From positions 1 through 26,565 of IMG/VR virus record IMGVR_UViG_3300045135_000726: a DNA stretch of 26,565 nucleotides; one strand, 5' to 3'. The translations under genes and the position numbers were made by a program. Under the pieces are notes generated by a model. It had not been told where the DNA came from and searched no databases. It worked only from the letters and a program-made list of their open reading frames with translations. This document shows positions 21,479 to 26,565 of the stretch, one piece after another. The stretch's first letter is position 1. Every line of letters starts with the position of its first letter. Source of the DNA: a virus.

Positions 21479-22548
21479 ACTAATTCCAAGGTTTGTGCTT
21501 CTATCATCAGTTCATGTACCATCGACTTGATACGATCCTTATCGAGAGATGTTTCTACTGCATCGATATACGAGTAGAGTAAATCTTCAGTAGAGTCAAC
21601 TGATATTTTCTCATCTTCTACTGACCCACCACGAAACTCTTCGAAGTTCTCTGCGATCTTCAGTTCATGAATTCGTTTGGACTGTAGTCGAGTAACAAAA
21701 TGATCAAACAGTTTCGGATCGCTCTTGTTCACCACAATCAACTTGACAAACTTGTCAGTTACATTGGGTAGTTTACCCGTGCGATACTTGAACTCTGCTT
21801 TGTCGACGGTGTCATCATAGTACACTTTCTCGAACAGTGTAACAGTATTTTGTACCGGTGTCAACTCTCGTGTATCTGTATCGAACACGTGAAAGTATTT
21901 TGGATCGTGTGCATCTGACCAAAAGAACTCCATCTGTGAACCAAGATAATGAATGTTACCTATGTTCGACCGAGTATGAAAGTGACCAGACAACACCACA
22001 TCAAATCGATTGAATGCAGATGCGGACATACCATGCGTACACGGTATACCTGCTTGCATCTCAAACCCTTCAAGTTCAAGGTGAGCACCAACCACAGGCG
22101 CTTTACACTTCTGAATGAACTTCAACGACTCTTCTTCATTCTCATCATTGATCCATGGAATCAGAGCCATGTCCATACCATCATAGTTCACGACCATTGG
22201 TTTCTCAATGATGCGAACCTCTTCCATGTAATGTCCAAGGAGTTCTTTCAATGAATTCAAATCATTTGTATTCTTGTAGAAGACATCGTGGTTACCTGGA
22301 ATGATATCCATGTGTATCTTATACTCACGCAACTTCTCTAGAAAGATTTTGCGATTGTGTTCCAATGCTTTGAAGTTGATGAACTTACGATTGTCATAGT
22401 AGTCACCAAGATGTAGAATCTTGGTGATACCATTCTCAAGCAGATAAGGAAAGAACACCTCTGAATAGAAGCGTTCTTGATAATTCATCATCACTTCGGA
22501 ACTGTTACGAATTCCGCAATGCGTATCCGAAATTATAGCAATCTTCAC
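21475..22548 (-). CDS. 47: Recombination endonuclease subunit gp47 (SbcD/Mre11 type)
   Basis: A 357-residue metallophosphoesterase nuclease, partner of gp46. The metal-binding motifs are in order: SDTHCG (7-12), GDYYDNR (48-54), GNHDVF (85-90), GAHLE and SGHFHTR in the second half, with a C-terminal domain that binds gp46. T4 gp47 has 339 residues. The start is GTG 22548, preceded by AGGTGA at good spacing. This ribosome site is inside the last codons of the upstream accessory gene, whose stop overlaps the GTG by four bases. That accessory gene may therefore influence 47 translation and brings a late promoter with it. Confidence 0.96.
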   Translation of the reverse strand: MKIAIISDTHCGIRNSSEVMMNYQERFYSEVFFPYLLENGITKILHLGDYYDNRKFINFKALEHNRKIFLEKLREYKIHMDIIPGNHDVFYKNTNDLNSLKELLGHYMEEVRIIEKPMVVNYDGMDMALIPWINDENEEESLKFIQKCKAPVVGAHLELEGFEMQAGIPCTHGMSASAFNRFDVVLSGHFHTRSNIGNIHYLGSQMEFFWSDAHDPKYFHVFDTDTRELTPVQNTVTLFEKVYYDDTVDKAEFKYRTGKLPNVTDKFVKLIVVNKSDPKLFDHFVTRLQSKRIHELKIAENFEEFRGGSVEDEKISVDSTEDLLYSYIDAVETSLDKDRIKSMVHELMIEAQTLELV

Positions 22549-23048
22549 AATATGTCACCTAAGTTATATTTCACAAACTTATACTTTGATATTCCAGTTT
22601 GATTTTTCAAATCATCCCATCCATAATATATCTTACCATTATACATTATTTTTTTGAGTAATGCAAGTCTTGCGGCTTGAGCACCTTTTTTCGATCTTTC
22701 TATGTGTTTTTGCCAACCTTCCGGCGTTGCAAGTATCTTTTTATATCCAGCAACCATTTTGTCAGTAGCAGTTTTTTTACAACGATTTTTCCAACTCTTT
22801 TTGCCTGCTTCTGATTTATAATGTTTATGTCGACCTTCAGAGTGAGCCTTTCTTTGAATTTCACCACCATAAAATATATTGAGTTCACCTTTTGGGGCAC
22901 CCCATGAAGTTCTTACTTCGTCAGTTACATGTTCATCGATATCGTCATAATCGACATGAACATATTCGAGATCTGATTCTTCGGGTAAATATTGAGAAAT
23001 ATCGATCGATGAATATTTTTCTATGAGTGTATAAATATCTTTAGACAT
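22545..23048 (-). CDS. Homing-endonuclease-related accessory protein without visible catalytic domain (167 aa)
   Basis: A 167-residue basic protein. Residues 1-21 are identical to the start of the second such gene (25791-26210). The middle (about 60-130) is rich in Lys, Arg, Gly and Ser with repeated 'K...S..G...W' patterns, like the DNA-binding modules of phage homing endonucleases. The last 30 residues (YNGKIYYGWDDLKNQTGISK and on) look like an intron-endonuclease helix-turn-helix repeat. No HNH, GIY-YIG or LAGLIDADG core is visible, so it may be a remnant or a DNA-binding protein. ATG 23048 has AAGGAG six bases upstream, and a late promoter lies at 23120-23127. It is wedged between 55 and 47. 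Confidence 0.7.
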   Translation of the reverse strand: MSKDIYTLIEKYSSIDISQYLPEESDLEYVHVDYDDIDEHVTDEVRTSWGAPKGELNIFYGGEIQRKAHSEGRHKHYKSEAGKKSWKNRCKKTATDKMVAGYKKILATPEGWQKHIERSKKGAQAARLALLKKIMYNGKIYYGWDDLKNQTGISKYKFVKYNLGDIL

Positions 23049-23062
23049 GACGCTTCTCCTTA

Positions 23063-23113
23063 CAGTTGCGTTGTGTTTAGAAGGGGTATGTGTTGGTAGC
23101 ACTGCCCCTTTGT
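23063..23113 (-). promoter_or_regulatory. Leader hairpin of the first repeat copy
   Basis: Within the leader the minus strand reads AAGGGG, then CAGTGCTACCAACACATA, then CCCCTT, a 6-bp GC-rich outer stem with a GTG/CAC inner stem. Both stems are kept in the second copy despite changes in the loop, suggesting a conserved RNA structure just after the late promoter. The limits given are approximate. Confidence 0.55.
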
Positions 23114-23119
23114 CTTATC

Positions 23120-23127
23120 TATTTATA
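23120..23127 (-). promoter_or_regulatory. T4-type late promoter, repeat copy 1
   Basis: TATAAATA on the minus strand, about 70 bases before ATG 23048 and identical in context to that at 26282-26289. It would drive the accessory gene and probably gene 47 late in infection. Confidence 0.75.
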
Positions 23128-23156
23128 CAAATGGAGATTTCAACGGCTACTTCATA

Positions 23157-23249
23157 TTATTCTAAAAATTCAGATAGATCCGAGTCTACACCACGTGCTT
23201 TTCTTTTCTTTTTTTCGGCTTTAGAATAGTCACGAAATGCACGGTCGTT
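23157..23249 (-). pseudogene. 55: In-frame C-terminal tail of gp55 after a TAA codon
   Basis: Directly after the TAA that ends gene 55 (23250-23252), the same frame stays open for 30 codons to a second TAA at 23157. It reads NDRAFRDYSKAEKKKRKARG and then VDSDLSEFLE. The acidic-aromatic end resembles the clamp-binding tail of T4 gp55 (SLDFLYE) and of this phage's gp43 (SLEDFF). With a CAA in place of TAA the protein would have 195 residues, near T4's 185. The tail is therefore either lost by a nonsense change, made by readthrough, or hidden by a sequence error. Confidence 0.8.
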
Positions 23250-23744
23250 TTATCGAACAACATCGATTCGCTCTCTCAACTCATCAACGAAGGCTTGAGT
23301 TTGTCTAACGGCTTCGTCGTTCTGTATCTCTTCTGACACAAGTTCCGACAATCCAGATTCAGACAAATATCTCATCTTGATATCTTGTTGCCGTTTTTCT
23401 TTCTCGATCCGACGAAGAAATGCGTACCATGCGATCTGCGTAAAGTATGCAAACGCATTGGGTTTTCCTGTACGTGTTGCTGTTTCGAGATTATAGTTGT
23501 CGATGGCTTTCAGACAATTCTCCACAGCGTCCATCACCATCTCCTCTCGATAGGTGTATCGAACGAAGTTTGCCTTATGGGATAATCCTTCGGCTATCTT
23601 TAGGAAACATTCTGCGATATAATTGGTGACGACAGGTATGGGATTACCCTTTTCTTTTTCATCACGAGCATGTTGGACATAATCGACTACAGCCTGAGAA
23701 AAGTCTGCATTGTTGACGTAATGTGGTTTTTCTTTTGGTTTCAT
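23250..23744 (-). CDS. 55: Late-transcription sigma factor gp55, apparently truncated
   Basis: A 164-residue homologue of the T4 late sigma factor gp55, which directs host RNA polymerase to TATAAATA promoters. Several are present in this window. It matches T4 gp55 in YVNNADFSQAVVDY, in IAEGLSHKANFVRYTYREEM with the following AVENCLKAIDNY, and in PNAFAYFTQIAWYAFLRRIEKEK, a sigma region 2-like core. It stops at TAA 23250, but the same frame continues with a recognisable clamp-binding tail (23157-23249). Without that tail, gp45-dependent activation should be impaired. Start ATG 23744 has a GAGAG site, and transcription comes from a consensus promoter at 23774-23802. Confidence 0.92.
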   Translation of the reverse strand: MKPKEKPHYVNNADFSQAVVDYVQHARDEKEKGNPIPVVTNYIAECFLKIAEGLSHKANFVRYTYREEMVMDAVENCLKAIDNYNLETATRTGKPNAFAYFTQIAWYAFLRRIEKEKRQQDIKMRYLSESGLSELVSEEIQNDEAVRQTQAFVDELRERIDVVR

Positions 23745-23773
23745 TGTATTACTCTCACTTTGAATGTTTACAC

Positions 23774-23802
23774 ATTATACTACATAAAAAAAGTTTTGTC
23801 AA
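23774..23802 (-). promoter_or_regulatory. Consensus sigma70 promoter for gene 55
   Basis: The minus strand has TTGACA (23802-23797), a 17-base spacer and TATAAT (23779-23774), a perfect match in both boxes and spacing. The leader before ATG 23744 is only about 23 bases. The rest of the 116-base gap (to 23860) holds a weak GTACT/AGTAC dyad (23836-23849) and no gene. Confidence 0.93.
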
Positions 23803-23860
23803 ACACTTGACAGATTATAAAAGTGACGTTATAATGTACTAAGAAGTACCAAAGAAACCG

Positions 23861-24325
23861 CTAATGAATCTTATCATCCTTGTTCGGAAAGGAAACCACG
23901 TTAGATATGGATGATAGCGAATCACTATCCCCGACAGTGAACTTTGAGAAAAGATTTTCTAGTTGTTTCATATTCTTTTCCATTTCTTGTTTGAAACTTT
24001 CTTCTCTAAGTTCTGCGCCGCGATGCATTTCACTGACAGCATAATTATACTGTCGAACTAAATGTTCATTTGGTCTTGCAGTACTTATAACATGATCAGA
24101 ATTGATAATAAAACATTCATTAGCAGATTCGATATAATGCATCCAAGGTTTGAAAACATAAAGACGTTCGCCTTCATAATCACCTAGTAGGATCGCCATG
24201 GCATCTCGAACAATAATGTCAGATTTATTCTCTTTGTCAGGCCACTCTAAAACTTCACAAATAATTTCGCTACCACTACTAAGACGAAAATGTGCTAAAT
24301 CTTTAAGAAATATATTTTCATCCAT
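23861..24325 (-). CDS. Hypothetical protein between uvsW and 55 (154 aa)
   Basis: A 154-residue protein. The first 80 residues are beta-rich (LAHFRLSSGSEIICEVLEWP, then IIVRDAMAIL and YVFKPWM) and recall an Sm/Lsm-like barrel such as Hfq. A long acidic helix follows (about 92-130, SEMHRGAELREESFKQEMEK), then a low-complexity Ser/Asp tail. The Sm-like reading is only an impression from strand spacing. ATG 24325 forms a TAATG junction with the uvsW stop, so the two are co-translated. An RNA-binding role is possible but unproven. Confidence 0.7.
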   Translation of the reverse strand: MDENIFLKDLAHFRLSSGSEIICEVLEWPDKENKSDIIVRDAMAILLGDYEGERLYVFKPWMHYIESANECFIINSDHVISTARPNEHLVRQYNYAVSEMHRGAELREESFKQEMEKNMKQLENLFSKFTVGDSDSLSSISNVVSFPNKDDKIH

Positions 24326-25800
24326 TATACACTCACCTTATAAATCTTATAGTTGAATTTTTCTTTTGCATAAATTTTTATGCGTTCCCCACTATGTAGT
24401 AGTGTAAAATTCTTCTTGGATTTCCAATGCAGATCATCTGCTATATCATACAGTTTGGTTGTTGAACCATCATCTGACTTTCTCAGTCCTCGTCCGATCG
24501 ATTGCAGCACTCGAATCTGGCTTTTCGACGGACTTGCGAAAATGATGTTGTGAATGTTACGAATATTGATTCCAGTCGAGAAAGTACCCAAAGAAGCAAG
24601 GATAATACTATTAGACTGTTTTTCGACGATTGCACGGACTGCTTCTCGATCGTTGGTTTTTGTTTCTCCACTGACATAATATAACCTCTGCCCTTCTTTG
24701 AGTTTAGATTCGATCAGATCCCGAAGCACCTTACCGTGACGATCCACCAAGTTGAACAGAACAAGTGTATTTCCCTCTTGACTCGTTGCAAGATTTGAGA
24801 TAAACTTATTTCGTTTCTCGTAGGTAACAATGAAGTCGATTTCATCATGATACGTTCTTCCTTCAGTCAGTCTTCGATACTGCTCTTCATATTCAAGCAG
24901 TATTATATCTATATCTAATTGAGCAAGAGTGTTTTTCTGTTGAAGTTCGTATGTCGTTGTGACTTGTTTCTTTGGACCAAACAGACCCTCAAGAACAAGT
25001 TCATTGACTTGAGTACCGTCCAGTGTTCCTGTCGTACCCCAGCGAAACTCTGCATTCTTCGCTTTGTTCATAATGGACGACAAAGACTTTGCTTTAAAAC
25101 CATGCACTTCATCACCAAAGATTGCACCAAACTCGGCGAACCAGACTGGATGTAATCGATAAACGGATTGCCATGTCGTAATAATGACTCGTTTGTCTGT
25201 CTCTTTATCTTTACCAGAATATATTTTGTGACAGTTACTTTCAACATCATACCCATAGTCGTTAAAATCAGCGTAGAGCTGTTCCACCAAAGATGTTGTG
25301 GGTACGACAATCAATGCCTTCTTGTCACGATTCTCTAGATACCAACGAAGCATCAGATAAATGATGAACGATTTACCTGAACCTGTCGGTGATATTAGAA
25401 TAGACCGTTTATTCTCGATACCATAGGTAATAGCATCATATTGGTAATCGCGGGGTTTGAAAGGTAGTTCGAGAGTATCGAACCACTGCATAGTTTGCAT
25501 GTGATTAATTTTAACTTTATCATAAGGAAAACCATACGGTCCTTCTTCTATTTTTATTCCATATCCGCGATCCATCGCGAACCGTTTGATCGACCAATAC
25601 AGACCCGCATTAATCTGACCTGTGTTACGATCTAAAAGTCTTATTTTTCCATCCCAAATTCGCTTCTTTACTATGGGCATATATTTCGCACCTTCAACTT
25701 CGAAGGTGAAGTACTCAGACATTTCATGAACAATGTGAGGTGAACATTCAACAAGTTGAAGCATTGCATAGTCTTTCATTTTTAGTTTTATTATTTCCAT
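24325..25800 (-). CDS. uvsW: UvsW recombination DNA/RNA helicase
   Basis: A 491-residue superfamily 2 helicase like T4 UvsW (about 500 residues), which unwinds branched DNA and R-loops and switches the phage to recombination-dependent replication. After an N-terminal DNA-binding domain (1-110), the motifs are in order: motif I SPTGSGKS (137-144), motif II DEVH, a TGTLDGT motif III, ASLGTFSTGINIRNI (motif V) and QSIGRGLRKSDD (motif VI). The ATG 25800 lies inside the last codons of the upstream accessory gene (10-base overlap), so that gene's late promoter probably also drives uvsW, a late gene in T4 as well. Confidence 0.97.
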   Translation of the reverse strand: MEIIKLKMKDYAMLQLVECSPHIVHEMSEYFTFEVEGAKYMPIVKKRIWDGKIRLLDRNTGQINAGLYWSIKRFAMDRGYGIKIEEGPYGFPYDKVKINHMQTMQWFDTLELPFKPRDYQYDAITYGIENKRSILISPTGSGKSFIIYLMLRWYLENRDKKALIVVPTTSLVEQLYADFNDYGYDVESNCHKIYSGKDKETDKRVIITTWQSVYRLHPVWFAEFGAIFGDEVHGFKAKSLSSIMNKAKNAEFRWGTTGTLDGTQVNELVLEGLFGPKKQVTTTYELQQKNTLAQLDIDIILLEYEEQYRRLTEGRTYHDEIDFIVTYEKRNKFISNLATSQEGNTLVLFNLVDRHGKVLRDLIESKLKEGQRLYYVSGETKTNDREAVRAIVEKQSNSIILASLGTFSTGINIRNIHNIIFASPSKSQIRVLQSIGRGLRKSDDGSTTKLYDIADDLHWKSKKNFTLLHSGERIKIYAKEKFNYKIYKVSV

Positions 25801-26210
25801 TTACAATTCTCAAAATGCCATCGTTTCATGTTACCATAATTTCCAGTCTTATTGCAGTGCGGACACTCCAGCATTTTTTTATTAAGACTGGATGTATTAT
25901 CTGCTGGAGGAGACCAAGTGCCTACCCGTATCTTTTTTACATTATGTTGGTGCCAATCCCGCTGATATCTCTCTCTAGCTTTTTGTAGATTAGTTAAATC
26001 TTGTAAACCTGATTTGCCCTTGTTCCATGGGATATTACCCTTCTTGAAAGATGTTGGCGTAACACCTCCCCACCCTTGGAGTTTTTCATCTTCAACATCA
26101 ATATCATCATAATCAATTTCAATTGGTTCAATGTCAGATAAATCGGGCAAATACTGAGAAATATCGATCGATGAATATTTTTCTATGAGTGTATAAATAT
26201 CTTTAGACAT
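25791..26210 (-). CDS. Homing-endonuclease-related accessory protein with NUMOD3-like motif and zinc finger (139 aa)
   Basis: A 139-residue protein. Its first 22 residues are identical to those of the 167-residue accessory protein, and the nearby DYDDID is shared, but the rest is different. Residues about 55-66 (FKKGNIPWNKGK) match the NUMOD3 DNA-binding motif of homing endonucleases. Residues 116-136 (CPHCNKTGNYGNMKRWHFEN, then C) form a zinc finger often seen in phage endonucleases. No nuclease core is visible. The start ATG 26210 has AAGGAG six bases upstream, within the duplicated module, and a late promoter at 26282-26289. Its end overlaps uvsW by 10 bases. Confidence 0.75.
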   Translation of the reverse strand: MSKDIYTLIEKYSSIDISQYLPDLSDIEPIEIDYDDIDVEDEKLQGWGGVTPTSFKKGNIPWNKGKSGLQDLTNLQKARERYQRDWHQHNVKKIRVGTWSPPADNTSSLNKKMLECPHCNKTGNYGNMKRWHFENCKWK

Positions 26211-26294
26211 GACGCTTCTCCTTTCAGTTGCGTTGTGTTTAGAAGGGGTATGTGCTGGTAACACTGCCCCTTTGTCATATCTATTTATACAAAT
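26143..26294 (-). repeat. 152-bp direct repeat, copy 2
   Basis: Copy of 22981-23132, in the same orientation, about 3.0 kb away. It carries the late promoter, leader hairpin (AAGGGG and CCCCTT stems), ribosome site and start of the second accessory gene. The six differences fall mainly in the leader and at the repeat edge. Confidence 0.93.
26282..26289 (-). promoter_or_regulatory. T4-type late promoter, repeat copy 2
   Basis: TATAAATA on the minus strand, about 70 bases before ATG 26210 and just after the uvsY stop, in the same setting as copy 1. It probably serves the accessory gene and uvsW. Confidence 0.75.
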
Positions 26295-26300
26295 CAAGTA

Positions 26301-26565
26301 TTAGAATCCTGCCTCGAAACGTTTCCAATCGATCATGTTCTTTATCGTCGAATGTCGCCATTTGATATTATCCATAATCTCTTTCAATGTCTCAACTATT
26401 GTAGTTTGATATACTATTTTAGCCTCACTTTCTTTTATTTCCTTATCGGTTTCATAATAATATTCTTTTTCTTTGTTTGTTCGGACTGTAAGGCCATCGA
26501 AAGGATCATATTTCCATCCTCGAAGATCGATTTCTTCTTTAGACATTTTTCCTTCGTAATACATA
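26301..26565 (-). CDS. uvsY: UvsY recombination mediator, N-terminus outside the window
   Basis: The last 87 codons of a frame that enters from the right edge. The C-terminal segment (LKEIMDNIKWRHSTIKNMID, then WKRFEAGF) matches the end of T4 UvsY, where a similar helix ends in MRAFEAGK. The preceding YYEGKMSKEE segment fits the middle of T4 UvsY. UvsY loads UvsX on gp32-covered single-stranded DNA and acts as a hexamer. The in-frame ATG at 26564 is probably internal, because T4 UvsY has 137 residues. Position next to uvsW, as in T4, supports the assignment. Confidence 0.85.
   Translation of the reverse strand, partial: MYYEGKMSKEEIDLRGWKYDPFDGLTVRTNKEKEYYYETDKEIKESEAKIVYQTTIVETLKEIMDNIKWRHSTIKNMIDWKRFEAGF

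Larger units (their letters stand above)
22981..23132 (-). repeat. 152-bp direct repeat, copy 1
   Basis: This segment aligns without gaps to 26143-26294, with about 6 mismatches (96% identity by eye). It carries, in order, a late promoter, a leader hairpin, the ribosome site AAGGAG, the ATG and the first 20-odd codons of the accessory gene. Confidence 0.93.

Noticed and set aside
23029-23036. TATAAATA on the plus strand within the first codons of both accessory genes
   Set aside because: It arises from the conserved codons of the shared N-terminus (Asp-Ile-Tyr-Thr); no plus-strand gene follows, so an antisense late promoter is not supported.
23250-23252. Reassigned TAA codon as explanation for the gp55 interruption
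   Set aside because: Many genes in the window use TAA as a true stop in TAATG junctions (for example at 7987, 17852 and 24325), so a changed genetic code is unlikely.
1-26565. tRNA genes, CRISPR arrays, insertion sequences, integrase or attachment sites
   Set aside because: No cloverleaf-like segment, regularly spaced repeat array, transposase or integrase was seen on either strand; only the 152-bp repeat pair stands out.

Overview
The window is a 26.6-kb piece of a T4-like myovirus genome, most likely a marine one. The core replication, recombination and late-transcription genes are all recognisable: uvsY (partial), uvsW, 55, 47, 46, 45, 44, 62, regA, 43, uvsX and 41. Their order, with an hsp20 gene next to the polymerase gene and many small conserved genes between, resembles marine (cyanophage-type) T4 relatives more than T4 itself. 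No photosynthesis genes are present. The early-type promoters are close to the proteobacterial sigma70 consensus, so a heterotrophic proteobacterial host is plausible, but the host cannot be identified from the window. Almost everything is on the minus strand and reads from right to left. The only convincing plus-strand gene is a small secreted protein at 16622-16936.

Layout in transcription order (right to left). 26565-23157: the end of uvsY, an accessory gene related to homing endonucleases, uvsW, a 154-residue unknown and the late sigma factor gene 55. 23132-19034: a second accessory gene starting with the same 152-bp module, then 47, 46 and 45. 19030-16933: a small unknown, 44, 62 and regA. 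16936-15680: the plus-strand secreted protein, a very small gene, hsp20 and a small membrane protein. 15665-9482: gene 43 with its own promoter, an archaeo-eukaryotic-type primase gene, uvsX, a small unknown and 41. 9471-7390: small conserved genes, a peroxiredoxin and a MazG-like gene. 7388-4378: a cytosine-C5 DNA methyltransferase, a CmoA-like carboxy-SAM synthase, a ParB-like protein and a strong terminator. 4342-1: an early-type promoter followed by small unknowns, a truncated UDP-glucose dehydrogenase-like gene, dCMP deaminase and a metallophosphoesterase.

The most unusual part is 4378-7388. A CmoA homologue, the enzyme family that makes carboxy-S-adenosylmethionine, overlaps a cytosine-C5 DNA methyltransferase. 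In that methyltransferase the nearly invariant motif X asparagine is an arginine (R357). At the matching site in M.MpeI, a basic substitution is known to let the enzyme use carboxy-SAM and make 5-carboxymethylcytosine. The pair therefore looks like a natural phage pathway for carboxymethylating its DNA, possibly extended by the ParB-like protein.

Other points of note are an in-frame TAA that cuts the clamp-binding tail off gene 55, a gene 43 promoter placed so that the mRNA would be leaderless, and a 96% identical 152-bp module (late promoter, leader hairpin, ribosome-binding site and first codons) in front of two different accessory genes. There are also six sigma70-type promoters that all have 17-bp spacers. 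Nucleotide supply (dCMP deaminase, MazG), replication and recombination (41, 43, 44/62, 45, 46/47, UvsX, UvsW, UvsY) and late transcription (55 with 45) together form the usual T4-type replication and transcription programme.
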